Below are positions 50,620-59,607 of a DNA stretch of 64,000 bases, piece by piece; position 1 is the stretch's first letter, and every line of letters begins with the position of its first letter. The stretch is from Hyphomicrobiales bacterium (lineage in GTDB: Bacteria; Pseudomonadota; Alphaproteobacteria; Rhizobiales; Devosiaceae). Made by a program: the position numbers and the translations under genes. Location of the stretch: NCBI GenBank assembly GCA_026981645.1, contig JALSII010000025.1, positions 124,001-188,000 on the forward strand, read 5' to 3'. Below the pieces are notes generated by a model, which saw only the letters and a list, made by a program, of their open reading frames with translations, was not told the origin of the DNA and did no database searches.

Positions 50620-51298
50620 ACCCAATCTGAACCTGTCCGCTGTTTCTTACGCCTATGACGAGGGCAATAGGAAACTGCAAATTCTTGAGGGTGCGGACCT
50701 GAGCGTGAATAGTGGAGAGCTGGTTGCCCTGGTTGCACCATCGGGGGCCGGAAAATCGACGTTATTGCATCTGGGAGGCTTGCTGGAGAGGCCCCAGCTC
50801 GGGGAAATAAGCCTGTGTGGCCAGCCCACCTCAAAACTCTCCGATCGGGCACGCACCATGCTGCGGCGCACATCCGTCGGTTTTGTCTATCAGTTCCATC
50901 ATCTGTTGCCCGAATTCAGCGCTCTGGAAAACATTGCCATTCCCCAGATGATTGCCGGAGTGAATAAGTCCGATGCGGAAAAACGGGCGCTGGAACTGCT
51001 GGCAGCTCTTGACGTTGACGCAAGGGCAAGTCATCGGCCCAGCGAGCTTTCAGGTGGTGAGCAGCAGCGGGTGGCCATCGCCCGGGCCGCCGCCAATAAC
51101 CCAAAGGTTATTCTGGCTGATGAGCCTACCGGAAATCTTGATCCGGACACCTCCAACCTGGTGTTTGACGCGTTGATCAGTTTGATCCGTGAACACAATT
51201 CCAGCGCGGTTATTGCCACCCATGACCACAATCTTGCCCGGCGCGCCGACCGGATTGTAACTCTGAAAGACGGCATGGTGGTTCCGACCGGGCTTTAA
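50612..51298 (+). CDS. lolD: Lipoprotein-releasing ABC transporter ATP-binding protein
   Basis: LolD, 228 residues, is the ATPase partner of the preceding permease. The Walker A is APSGAGKST (42-50), the signature [15 protein letters not shown], and Walker [39 protein letters not shown] is the typical Lol/MacB Q-loop region. ATG 50612 overlaps the permease stop by eight bases; the longer upstream frame is out of place. The next gene is separated by a LexA-controlled promoter. Confidence 0.96.
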   Translation: MSEPNLNLSAVSYAYDEGNRKLQILEGADLSVNSGELVALVAPSGAGKSTLLHLGGLLERPQLGEISLCGQPTSKLSDRARTMLRRTSVGFVYQFHHLLPEFSALENIAIPQMIAGVNKSDAEKRALELLAALDVDARASHRPSELSGGEQQRVAIARAAANNPKVILADEPTGNLDPDTSNLVFDALISLIREHNSSAVIATHDHNLARRADRIVTLKDGMVVPTGL

Positions 51299-51338
51299 CG
51301 AAATGCTAACGCTCTCCGCCATGGTCGCAGATAGTGAC

Positions 51339-51370
51339 TCGACAGGAACAAATAAGGAACATATAAGAAC
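51339..51370 (+). promoter_or_regulatory. LexA (SOS) box inside a promoter
   Basis: GAACAAATAAGGAAC (51346-51360) is a perfect GAAC-N7-GAAC alphaproteobacterial LexA operator. It fills the 17-base spacer between TCGACA (51339-51344) and TATAAG (51362-51367), so LexA binding would block RNA polymerase. A third GAAC follows at 51367-51370 with six bases between. The small membrane-peptide gene starts 30-40 bases downstream. Confidence 0.85.
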
Positions 51371-51399
51371 ATAACCAAAACATGTTATCGGAGGTTATG

Positions 51400-51498
51400 A
51401 TGCTCGATTTTGTCAAAGATGTTCTTGCCTTTCTGTCTCTGGGTGCCTTCAGCATCACAGCGTTGATGTGGGTGGATTTGCTCAGAACCCTTTCATAA
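51400..51498 (+). CDS. Small single-pass membrane peptide under SOS control (SidA-like candidate)
   Basis: A 32-residue open frame from ATG 51400, with GGAGG five bases upstream; an adjacent ATG at 51397 is too close to it. The peptide has a short amphipathic start (MLDFVKDV), one membrane helix (LAFLSLGAFSITALMW) and a short tail VDLLRTLS. A perfect LexA box lies in its promoter. Caulobacter SidA is a 29-residue, single-helix, SOS-induced inner-membrane peptide that blocks division through FtsW/FtsN. Size, topology, control, and a position between lolD and dnaE that I recall for Caulobacter all fit, but sequence homology has not been tested. It is followed at 114 bases by dnaE, which may share its transcript. 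Confidence 0.7.
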   Translation: MLDFVKDVLAFLSLGAFSITALMWVDLLRTLS

Positions 51499-51611
51499 AG
51501 GAAAATTGCCCTGCCGGTTTGAAGCTTTGGCAAGTCACCTGTGCACAAACACTTGCCCGCCCGTTGGCTTGGCAACCTGTCGGTGTAAAGTGGCGTATGG
51601 GAGAAAAGTCT

Positions 51612-54600
51612 ATGAGTGGTCCCGGGTTTATCCATCTTCATGTGCACTCGGCCTATTCGTTGCTCGAAGGGGCGTTACCGATTGCCAAACTGCTTGCACT
51701 GGCTGTCAAGGATAACCAGCCGGCCCTTTCTGTTGCCGATACGAGCAACCTGTTCGGTGCACTGGAATTTTCAGAAAAAGCGGCTTCCAGGGGTATCCAG
51801 CCCATAATCTCTTGTGAAATCCCTGTCGCCTTTGAAGACGAACAGGAATTGCCTGCCGAACGAAGCAGGGTTGGAAAAAGCGCCATCGTTCTTATCGCCT
51901 GTGATGAAAACGGGTTCGCAAATCTTTCTAGGTTGATTTCAAGGGCCTATCTTGAAAGTGAAGATGGGGCAGCGGTGCTCCATCAGTCTTGGTTTGACAA
52001 GGATAATGTTGAAGGCCTCATCTGCCTGAGTGGAGGCCCTGAGGGGGCTGTTGACCCTTTGTTTGCTGATGGCTTGAATGACTATGCCCAGGCACGCCTT
52101 GCATTTCTACATGCGCTGTTCGCTGAACGCTTTTACATCGAACTGCAACGCCACGGTCTGGACAGGGAAGCGCGGGTGGAGCCTGAGCTTGTCGCTTACG
52201 CCTATGCCCATGACATTGCACTGGTTGCTACCAATGAGCCTTTTTTTCCGGCAAAAACAGACTACGAAGCCCATGATGCCCTGTTGGCCATAGCCGAAGG
52301 TTCAGTGCTGGCCCAAACCAAACGGCGCAGACTGACACCTGAACACTATTTCAAGACGCGCAAGGAAATGCAGGCGCTTTTTGCGGACCTTCCCGAAGCG
52401 CTTGAAAACAGTGTGGCAATTGCCAAAGAGGTGAGTTTCAGGCCGCTGACCCGTTCGCCCATTCTCCCTTACTTTTCAGTCGCGCCTGGCGCCAGTGAAG
52501 AACAGGCGCAGCGCGAAGAGGCCGCGGAACTCACCCGGCAGGCCAAACAAGGGCTGGACCGTCGACTCAAAGCAACGGGTCTGGCTGAGGGACACTCCCG
52601 CAAGGACTATGACGAGAGGTTGGCCTTCGAGTTGAAAGTTATTCAGGATATGAAATATCCGGGATATTTTCTTATCGTTGCCGACTTTATCAAGTGGGCC
52701 AAGTCTCAGCAAATCCCGGTGGGACCGGGGAGGGGATCCGGAGCGGGTTCATTGGTCGCTTACGTGCTCACCATCACCGATCTTGATCCGCTCAAATATC
52801 AGCTTCTGTTTGAGCGGTTTCTAAATCCGGACCGGGTATCCATGCCGGATTTTGATATCGACTTCTGCCAGGAGCGCCGTGAGGAGGTCATCCGTTACGT
52901 CCAGAAAAAATACGGGCGCGAGCAGGTCGCCCAGATTATCACTTTTGGTTCTCTTCAGGCGCGCGCAGCGCTGCGTGATGTGGGACGGGTTCTGCAGATG
53001 CCCTATGGGCAGGTGGACAGAATCTGCAAATTGGTTCCTGCCAACCCGGCGGCCCCTGTCACTATCGCAGAAGCGCTCAAGCAGGAGCGCCAGCTTCGCA
53101 ATATGCGCGACGAGGACGAAACAGTAGCGGACCTTCTCAAAATTGCGCAAAATCTGGAGGGGCTCTACCGTCACGCCTCAACCCATGCTGCTGGCATCAT
53201 CATTGGTGACCGCCCATTGCAGGAACTGGCTCCGCTCTATCGCGACCCGCGCTCTGATATGCAGGTCGTGCAATATTCCATGAAATGGGTGGAACCTGCC
53301 GGGCTGGTCAAATTTGACTTTCTGGGCCTCAAGACCCTGACAGTCATTGACTACGCCATCAAGATGATCAACCGGAATGGCACCGCGTTGGGCCTTGATG
53401 ATATCCCCATAGACGATATGCCCACTTTTGAAATGTTGCGGGTCGGGGATACCGTTGGCGTGTTCCAGGTGGAAAGTGCGGGCATGCGCCGTGCCCTGGT
53501 CGATATGCAGCCCGACCGGTTTGAGGACCTGATTGCCCTGGTGGCCCTGTTCCGGCCCGGCCCAATGGAGAATATTCCCACCTATTGCGCCCGCAAGCTG
53601 GGGGAGGAGAAGGTTGAATATCTGCACCCCTCCCTGCAACCTATTCTTGAGCCCACCTACGGGATCATTACCTATCAGGAGCAGGTCCAGCAGATCGGCC
53701 GCGATCTGGCCGGTTATACGCTGGCAGAGGCCGATTTGCTGCGTCGGGCCATGGGTAAAAAAATCAAATCCGAGATGGATGCCCAGCGTGAGCGTTTTGT
53801 GACCGGGGCGGTGGAACGGGGTATCCCTGAAAAAATCGCCAGCAGGATTTTTGACGCCTGCGCCAAGTTCGCTGAATATGGGTTCAACAAGTCTCATTCC
53901 GCCCCTTACGCCTATATCACCTATCAGACCGCCTATTTGAAGGCCAATCACCCGCACGAGTTCCTGGCGGCCTCCATGACGCAGGATATGGGGAATACCG
54001 ATAAACTTGCCGAGTTCAAGCGCGACGCCACCCGGCTCGGTATTGAAGTCGCGCCTCCATGCGTAAACCTCTCCCAAATTGCCTTTGACGTGCAGAACAA
54101 GGTCATTCGTTATTCCCTGTGTGCCGTCAAAGGGGTGGGGCGGCAGGTGGCCGAGCACATTGTTCAGGCGCGGGGGAACACGCCCTTTGCCGATCTCGCT
54201 GACTTTGCCGCCCGCGTTGATCCCAAAACCATTAGTCGCCGCACAATAGAGGCGCTGATAAATGCGGGGGCATTCGATTGTCTTGTACCCCATCGGGAGC
54301 AGGCCATGGAGGCGGTTGAGTCCATCGTCGGCGCGGCTCAGCGTGCAGCAAGAAACCGTTCGGAGGGCATCATCGACATGTTCGCAACCGACGCGCCGGA
54401 GCCCATTGCTCTCGCCCCGGGCTTTACCCGCTGGAGCTGCGCTGAGCGCCTTGAGCGTGAGCACTCAGCCATTGGCTTTCATCTGTCCGGGCATCCCCTG
54501 GACGAATATGCCGATTTCTTTGAACAGCAAAAGGTGGTTCCCTGGCTTGAATTTGAACGGCGGGCCAAGGAAGGCGAACAACCCGGCCGGGTAGCAGGCA

Positions 54601-55058
54601 CCATCATTTCGCGCAACGACCGGCGCACCCGTAAAGGCACGCCAATGGCAATCATGGTTTTTTCCGACCCCTCCGGGAGCTTTGAATGCGTGATGTTTTC
54701 AGAGCAGATTGCCCAGTTTGGCGAACTGCTGCAGCCGGGTTTGTCTGTCATACTTGATGTAGAGGCGGACCCCCAGCCCGATAGTGTGCGCCTCAGGCTG
54801 TTGCGCGCCCGTTCCATTGAAACCGAAGTGCACGCGGTTGCTCGTGAACTCACAGTCTATGTGAACAATAAGGAGTGTCTTGCACCGGTAAAGAAGCTTC
54901 TGAATGCTGGCGGCAACGGTATGGTTTCGCTTCGCGTGCGTTCGGATGACAATTCCCGCGAATATGAAATCCGCCTCCCTCAGAAATATCAGCTAAATCG
55001 TGATGTGGCTGGAGGCATTAAGTCAATTGCCGGGGTCAATGACGTGGTTCTTGACTGA
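51612..55058 (+). CDS. dnaE: DNA polymerase III alpha subunit
   Basis: DnaE is the replicative polymerase. The 1148-residue product begins MSGPGFIHLHVHSAYSLLEGALP, the PHP domain of DnaE1 type. The polymerase metal site is in MPDFDIDFCQERREEVIRYV and the third Asp in KFDFLGLKTLTVID. The later part has GPGRGSGAGSLVAY, the YQEQVQQIGRDLAGY thumb and FAEYGFNKSHSAPYAYITYQTAYLKANHP, helix-hairpin-helix and OB domains. ATG 51612 has GGAG eight bases upstream; in-frame starts further up are not needed. The LexA box upstream might raise dnaE in SOS, though the gene may have its own promoter. Confidence 0.97.
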   Translation: MSGPGFIHLHVHSAYSLLEGALPIAKLLALAVKDNQPALSVADTSNLFGALEFSEKAASRGIQPIISCEIPVAFEDEQELPAERSRVGKSAIVLIACDENGFANLSRLISRAYLESEDGAAVLHQSWFDKDNVEGLICLSGGPEGAVDPLFADGLNDYAQARLAFLHALFAERFYIELQRHGLDREARVEPELVAYAYAHDIALVATNEPFFPAKTDYEAHDALLAIAEGSVLAQTKRRRLTPEHYFKTRKEMQALFADLPEALENSVAIAKEVSFRPLTRSPILPYFSVAPGASEEQAQREEAAELTRQAKQGLDRRLKATGLAEGHSRKDYDERLAFELKVIQDMKYPGYFLIVADFIKWAKSQQIPVGPGRGSGAGSLVAYVLTITDLDPLKYQLLFERFLNPDRVSMPDFDIDFCQERREEVIRYVQKKYGREQVAQIITFGSLQARAALRDVGRVLQMPYGQVDRICKLVPANPAAPVTIAEALKQERQLRNMRDEDETVADLLKIAQNLEGLYRHASTHAAGIIIGDRPLQELAPLYRDPRSDMQVVQYSMKWVEPAGLVKFDFLGLKTLTVIDYAIKMINRNGTALGLDDIPIDDMPTFEMLRVGDTVGVFQVESAGMRRALVDMQPDRFEDLIALVALFRPGPMENIPTYCARKLGEEKVEYLHPSLQPILEPTYGIITYQEQVQQIGRDLAGYTLAEADLLRRAMGKKIKSEMDAQRERFVTGAVERGIPEKIASRIFDACAKFAEYGFNKSHSAPYAYITYQTAYLKANHPHEFLAASMTQDMGNTDKLAEFKRDATRLGIEVAPPCVNLSQIAFDVQNKVIRYSLCAVKGVGRQVAEHIVQARGNTPFADLADFAARVDPKTISRRTIEALINAGAFDCLVPHREQAMEAVESIVGAAQRAARNRSEGIIDMFATDAPEPIALAPGFTRWSCAERLEREHSAIGFHLSGHPLDEYADFFEQQKVVPWLEFERRAKEGEQPGRVAGTIISRNDRRTRKGTPMAIMVFSDPSGSFECVMFSEQIAQFGELLQPGLSVILDVEADPQPDSVRLRLLRARSIETEVHAVARELTVYVNNKECLAPVKKLLNAGGNGMVSLRVRSDDNSREYEIRLPQKYQLNRDVAGGIKSIAGVNDVVLD

Positions 55059-55107
55059 GCCAGAGCCTGCCTGAGAAATATTCCGGCATCCGAGGTGTGC
55101 ACAAAGC

Positions 55108-55136
55108 TTGCCAGGCGGGATTGATTGGGCTATAGC
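55108..55136 (+). promoter_or_regulatory. Promoter of rpsB
   Basis: TTGCCA (55108-55113), a 17-base spacer and TATAGC (55131-55136) give a good sigma-70-type promoter 50 bases after dnaE. It predicts an untranslated leader of about 124 bases before rpsB, long enough for the S2 feedback control known in enterobacteria, though no specific structure is recognised here. Confidence 0.65.
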
Positions 55137-55266
55137 GCGGCTCGTCTGGGGCCTTGGCCCTAAATTCACACACGGGTGGCAGGTGCCGTTCATGGCATTC
55201 TTCCGGTGGCGGCTCAGGCCGTTGCATTTCCCCCGTGGAGGTTCAACCGGTAAAGGATATACGCAA

Positions 55267-56409
55267 ATGGCATTGCCAGATTTTTCGATTCGTCAGCTTC
55301 TTGAAGCAGGTGTGCACTTCGGACACCAGAAACATCGCTGGAACCCAAAGATGGAGAAATACATCTTTGGTACCCGCAACAATATCCACATCATGGATCT
55401 TTCCCAGACGGTTCCCCTGCTTTATCAGGCATTGCAGCTGGTTTCTGACACTGTCGCCGATGGTGGTCGCGTACTTTTTGTCGGTACCAAGCGTCAGGCC
55501 GCCCCCATCGTTGCGGAGGCCGCGCGCCAATCAGCTCAGTACTTTGTGAATTCGCGCTGGCTCGGTGGTATGCTGACCAACTGGCAGACCATTTCCAAAT
55601 CCATTGGCCGTTTGCGTGAGCTTGAGGCTATGGAATCCGAGGGCATGCACGGCTTGACCAAAAAAGAACGCCTGCAGCTTGACCGTGAGAAGGCGCGACT
55701 TGACCGTGACCTGGGTGGAATCAAGGACATGGGCAATGTGCCAAACGTTCTGTTTGTCATTGACACCAACAAAGAACAGATTGCCATTCAGGAAGCCCGC
55801 CGTCTGGGTATTCCTGTGATCGCGGTCATTGATTCCAATTCAGATCCCGAAATGGCTGACCTGCCTATTCCGGGCAATGATGATGCGGCGCGTGCCATTG
55901 AGCTTTATTGTTCGCTGATTGCCAAGGCGGCCCTTGATGGAATTGCACGTTCCTCAAGTGAGTTGGGGGCCGATCTGGGTGCTGCTGTTGAAGCGCCGCA
56001 GGAAGACGTTGCCCCGGCTGTTGAAGCTGCTCCCGATCAAGCCGTTGTTGAAGAGCCTGCAACTGTCGCTCCCGTTGTGCACGAAAGCAAGGAAGAGGCG
56101 CCTGCATCGGCAGAAAAAGAGAAGGAAGCGGCTGAGAGCTCGGACGATACTGCAGACAAAAAGTCTCCAGACGAAATCCCCCCTCTGTTCACTCGGCCTG
56201 ATGGTGACCCCGATGATTTGAAAAAAATCAGTGGTGTTGGTCCTGTTATCGAGAAAAAACTCCATGCCCTTGGCATTACCAAATTTGCCCAGATAGCTGA
56301 GTTTACAACGGAAAATGTTGAGCAGGTCGATGCGGTTCTGAACTTCAAGGGGCGTATTGATCGCGACAACTGGCTTGAGCAGGCCGCAGAGTTCGCCAAG
56401 GAAGTATAG
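55267..56409 (+). CDS. rpsB: 30S ribosomal protein S2 with acidic linker and helix-hairpin-helix-like tail
   Basis: Residues 1 to about 230 are a normal S2 ([54 protein letters not shown]), which binds the 30S platform. Residues 231-312 form an Ala/Glu/Pro-rich acidic linker, and 315-377 a compact domain ([17 protein letters not shown] ... [18 protein letters not shown]). The 380-residue length compares with about 240-260 for most S2. The tail is about 60% identical, over some 62 residues, to the tail of NuoE in this window. ATG 55267 has AAAGGA nine bases upstream; the longer frame upstream lies in the leader. No frameshift or stop breaks the fusion. Confidence 0.97.
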   Translation: MALPDFSIRQLLEAGVHFGHQKHRWNPKMEKYIFGTRNNIHIMDLSQTVPLLYQALQLVSDTVADGGRVLFVGTKRQAAPIVAEAARQSAQYFVNSRWLGGMLTNWQTISKSIGRLRELEAMESEGMHGLTKKERLQLDREKARLDRDLGGIKDMGNVPNVLFVIDTNKEQIAIQEARRLGIPVIAVIDSNSDPEMADLPIPGNDDAARAIELYCSLIAKAALDGIARSSSELGADLGAAVEAPQEDVAPAVEAAPDQAVVEEPATVAPVVHESKEEAPASAEKEKEAAESSDDTADKKSPDEIPPLFTRPDGDPDDLKKISGVGPVIEKKLHALGITKFAQIAEFTTENVEQVDAVLNFKGRIDRDNWLEQAAEFAKEV

Positions 56410-56445
56410 GTTCCCGGTTTTCCGTGGGGCATTCTTGAAATATTT

Positions 56446-56476
56446 CTGGTGCGCTCCATATATCGGGCCGCACCAG
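56446..56476 (+). other. Hairpin between rpsB and tsf
   Basis: CTGGTGCG (56446-56453) and CGCACCAG (56469-56476) form a perfect 8-bp stem with a 15-base loop. No T run follows. It may adjust tsf expression relative to rpsB by RNA stability or translation. Confidence 0.45.
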
Positions 56477-56530
56477 CCACCAAAATTTGAAAGGGCCTTT
56501 GTAAGGCCTGAGATGAGAGGACATGAACTC

Positions 56531-57457
56531 ATGGCTATTACTGCTGCGCAGGTAAAAGAACTTCGCGAACTGACCGGTGCCGGTATGATGGATTGCAAAC
56601 AGGCATTGCAGGCAAACGATGGCGATATCGAAGCCTCCATAGACTGGTTGCGTTCCAAGGGGCTGGCCAAGGCAGCCAAAAAATCAGGCCGCGTTGCTGC
56701 CGAAGGCCTTGTTGGCGTGGCGACAAGCGGCGCGACCGGCGCGGTGGTTGAGGTCAATTCTGAAACTGATTTTGTTGCCCGTAATGAGGAATTTCAGCAG
56801 CTTGTGCGCGCCATTGCTGATCTGGCCCTGACTAGCGGCAGAGATGCGGATACTCTCAACGCAACCCCTTTTCCCGGTTTTGAGGGCAGTGTGGCTGAAA
56901 AAATAACTTCTGCCGTTGCCCGTATTGGCGAAAATATGGGGCTGCGGCGCAGTGCACAGCTGAGCGTTGCAGAGGGAACAGTCAGTTCCTACATTCACAA
57001 CGCCGCTGCCGATGGCCTGGGGCGGATGGGTATTCTTGTGGCCCTTGAATCAAAGGGCGATGAAAGTGTGCTGAATGCTCTTGGCAAGCAGATCGCCATG
57101 CATGTGGCGGCCATCAATCCTCTTGCGGTTTCCTCGGACGACCTCGAGCCGGCCATTGTGGCCCGGGAGCGTGCGGTATTCACCGAGCAGGCCAATGATT
57201 CAGGCAAGCCCGCAGCCATTATTGAAAAAATGGTCGAAGGACGCATTCGCAAATTTTATGCCGAAGTCTGTCTGCTTGAGCAGGTGTTTGTCATAGATGG
57301 CGAAACCAAAGTTGGTGATGCGCTTAAGGCGGCAGAAGCCGAAGCGGGTGCGCCCATCAAACTGGCCGGTTTTGTGCGCTTCGCCCTTGGTGACGGCATT
57401 GAAAAAGAAGAGAGTGATTTCGCTACCGAGGTTGCAGCTGCTGCAGGCACCAAGTAA
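56531..57457 (+). CDS. tsf: Translation elongation factor Ts
   Basis: EF-Ts recycles EF-Tu by nucleotide exchange. The 308-residue product begins [27 protein letters not shown] and carries the TDFV motif in [13 protein letters not shown] and the later dimer region [19 protein letters not shown] 56531 has AGAGG ten bases upstream. The longer frame upstream overlaps rpsB and is rejected. It follows rpsB as in nearly all bacteria. Confidence 0.98.
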   Translation: MAITAAQVKELRELTGAGMMDCKQALQANDGDIEASIDWLRSKGLAKAAKKSGRVAAEGLVGVATSGATGAVVEVNSETDFVARNEEFQQLVRAIADLALTSGRDADTLNATPFPGFEGSVAEKITSAVARIGENMGLRRSAQLSVAEGTVSSYIHNAAADGLGRMGILVALESKGDESVLNALGKQIAMHVAAINPLAVSSDDLEPAIVARERAVFTEQANDSGKPAAIIEKMVEGRIRKFYAEVCLLEQVFVIDGETKVGDALKAAEAEAGAPIKLAGFVRFALGDGIEKEESDFATEVAAAAGTK

Positions 57458-57505
57458 GACATCTCCCCGGGGACGGATTCCTTTGGTCGTCGGAGAGGTG
57501 GTTCT

Positions 57506-58219
57506 TTGTCTAACCTGAAATACGAACGCATACTTTTGAAGGTCTCCGGTGAAGTTCTTGCCGGGGACCAAAATTTTGGCATCGAAGCCGAATTTATTGA
57601 AAATCTCGCCGGACAGATTGCGCAAACTGCCCGCCTGGGTGTGCAAATTGCTATTGTCATTGGTGCTGGAAATATTTTTCGCGGTCTGGAGATTGCCGCC
57701 AGTGGCGGAGATCGGGTAACCGGTGACCAGATGGGTATGCTGGGCACAGTCATCAATTCGCTGGCCTTGGGTGAGGCAATCCAGAAACAGGGCGTGAAGG
57801 CCCGCGTGTTTTCCAGCGTTCCCATGCCCAGCGTTGCCGATATTTTTACCGCAAGGGATGCAAAAGACGCCTTGAATCGCGGCGAAGTGGTGATTTGTGG
57901 CGGCGGCACCGGCAACCCGTTCTTTACAACTGATACTGCTGCCGCCCTGAAGGCCATCGAACTGGATTGCGACATTTTGCTCAAGGGAACGAAAGTGGAT
58001 GGCGTGTATTCCTCCGACCCCCAAAAAAACCCGGAAGCCTCAAGGTTTAGCAGCCTGAGCCATGATGAAGTTATCCTCAAGGACCTCAAGGTTATGGACA
58101 CCGCAGCCTTTGCCCTTGCCCGTGACAACAAACTGCCCATACTGGTATATGCATTGGACAGTGCAGGGGGGCTGTCCGGGGTTCTGGATGGTCGCGTAAT
58201 CAGCACACGCATCGGATAG
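57506..58219 (+). CDS. pyrH: UMP kinase
   Basis: PyrH phosphorylates UMP to UDP. The 237-residue amino-acid-kinase-fold protein begins MSNLKYERILLKVSGEVLAG and has IVIGAGNIFRG, GDQMGMLGTVINSLAL, VICGGGTGNPFFTTDTAAALKA and LLKGTKVDGVYSSDP. The start is TTG 57506, with GGAGAGG about eight bases before it; no ATG is available at this position. It lies between tsf and frr as usual. Confidence 0.97.
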   Translation: MSNLKYERILLKVSGEVLAGDQNFGIEAEFIENLAGQIAQTARLGVQIAIVIGAGNIFRGLEIAASGGDRVTGDQMGMLGTVINSLALGEAIQKQGVKARVFSSVPMPSVADIFTARDAKDALNRGEVVICGGGTGNPFFTTDTAAALKAIELDCDILLKGTKVDGVYSSDPQKNPEASRFSSLSHDEVILKDLKVMDTAAFALARDNKLPILVYALDSAGGLSGVLDGRVISTRIG

Positions 58220-58244
58220 TCGAACAGATTTGTGAGGAATAATT

Positions 58245-58805
58245 ATGGTTGAGAAATTTTCGGTTGAAGCAATATCAACCCGCATGGACAAGTCCATAAG
58301 TGCCCTCAAGGATGAACTGGCGGGCCTCAGAACTGGCAGGGCCAGCGCTTCGATGCTGGACCCCATAAATGTGGAGGCCTATGGTTCCTCCATGCCCATA
58401 AATCAGGTGGCAACGGTCTCGGTGCCCGAATCACGCATGATATCGGTGCAGGTCTGGGATAAATCCATGGCGGCGGCGGTTGAGAAAGCAATTCGGGACA
58501 GTGGCCTGGGCCTCAACCCGATTGCTGAGGGCACCAGTATCAGGGTGCCGCTTCCCGAACTCAATGAAGAGCGCCGACGCGAACTGAGCAAGGTTGCCAG
58601 CGGATATGCCGAGCAGGCGCGCGTGGCGATCAGGCATGTGCGCCGGGACGGAATGGATAAACTCAAGAAACTGGAAAAAGACGGTGATATGAGCCAGGAC
58701 GAAATGCATACCCTGTCCGACAAGGTGCAGAAGGCGACGGATGCGGCGGTCGCCGAAGTTGACGCAATCATTTCCGCAAAAGAGCAGGAAATCATGCAGG
58801 TCTAG
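58245..58805 (+). CDS. frr: Ribosome recycling factor
   Basis: RRF, with EF-G, splits the ribosome after termination. The 186-residue product has the typical two-domain layout: [21 protein letters not shown] near the start, [17 protein letters not shown] in domain II, and [37 protein letters not shown] in the final helix. GAGGAA precedes ATG 58245. Normal length. Confidence 0.98.
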   Translation: MVEKFSVEAISTRMDKSISALKDELAGLRTGRASASMLDPINVEAYGSSMPINQVATVSVPESRMISVQVWDKSMAAAVEKAIRDSGLGLNPIAEGTSIRVPLPELNEERRRELSKVASGYAEQARVAIRHVRRDGMDKLKKLEKDGDMSQDEMHTLSDKVQKATDAAVAEVDAIISAKEQEIMQV

Positions 58806-58848
58806 CAGCAAAAGACTTTTGCCATGATGAACTGCGCCAGGAGAGGCG

Positions 58849-59607
58849 ATGCCAAACCCCACCGCCACAACTGGAAGCGCTGCCCCGCGGGAGAAGCTGC
58901 GTGTTCCAGTGCACCTCGCCGTAACGATGGACGGCAACCGCCGGTGGGCGGAGGCGCGCGGCAGGCCCCGTCCTGAGGGACATCGTGAGGGTATCAAAGC
59001 ACTGCGCAGGCTGGTGGAATACTGTCTGCGTTACGGGGTACCATACCTTACCGTGTTCAGTTTCAGCTCAGAAAACTGGCGGCGGGATAAGTCAGAAATA
59101 GAGTTTATTTTCAAACTTATGCGCGCGTTCGTAGATTCGGACCTTGAGAAACTCAAGAGCAATAATATCCGCATCCGTATTCTGGGAGAACGCAAGGAGC
59201 TCGATGCCGGGTTGCAAAAAATCATCGCTCGGGTGGAAACCGAGACTAAGGGGAATACTGGCCTGAACCTCAATGTCGCCTTCAACTATGGCGGCAAAGC
59301 AGAGATAGCTGCTGCGGCCCGCCGCATTGTGCAGTTTGTCCTGGAGGGGCGCATCAAGCCTGAGGAAATAGATGAAGAGCTGTTTTCGCGTATGCTGCTG
59401 ACCGGGGGCATGCCCGATCCCGACCTGATGTTGCGAACAGGAGGCGAAAACAGGATTTCTAATTTCCTAATCTGGCAATCCGCCTATTCTGAGCTGGTAT
59501 TTCTGGATGAGTACTGGCCCGATTTTGATGAATCTCTGTTCCTTAAAACGCTGGAGATATTCTCTGGACGCCAACGCCGGTTTGGGGGCGACGGTCCAGA
59601 ACAATGA
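58849..59607 (+). CDS. uppS: Undecaprenyl diphosphate synthase
   Basis: UppS condenses isopentenyl units onto farnesyl diphosphate to build the C55 lipid carrier for peptidoglycan. The 252-residue cis-prenyltransferase has VTMDGNRRWAEARG with catalytic Asp28, FSFSSENWRRDKSEIEFI, and the C-terminal signature PDLMLRTGGENRISNFLIWQSAYSELVF. AGGAGAGG lies a few bases before ATG 58849. Its stop overlaps cdsA by four bases. Confidence 0.98.
   Translation: MPNPTATTGSAAPREKLRVPVHLAVTMDGNRRWAEARGRPRPEGHREGIKALRRLVEYCLRYGVPYLTVFSFSSENWRRDKSEIEFIFKLMRAFVDSDLEKLKSNNIRIRILGERKELDAGLQKIIARVETETKGNTGLNLNVAFNYGGKAEIAAAARRIVQFVLEGRIKPEEIDEELFSRMLLTGGMPDPDLMLRTGGENRISNFLIWQSAYSELVFLDEYWPDFDESLFLKTLEIFSGRQRRFGGDGPEQ

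Noticed and set aside
53178-54464. 428-codon minus-strand frame
   Set aside because: Antisense to the conserved core of dnaE, with no ribosome site or recognisable domain.
51612-55058. Reading dnaE as the SOS mutagenesis polymerase dnaE2 because of the LexA box upstream
   Set aside because: The PHP start (FIHLHVHSAYSLLEG), the length and the lack of imuA/imuB neighbours indicate the replicative DnaE1; the LexA box is better explained by the small peptide gene in between.
56357-56530. Upstream extension of tsf overlapping rpsB
   Set aside because: The added residues match nothing in EF-Ts, and [13 protein letters not shown] is the conserved start.
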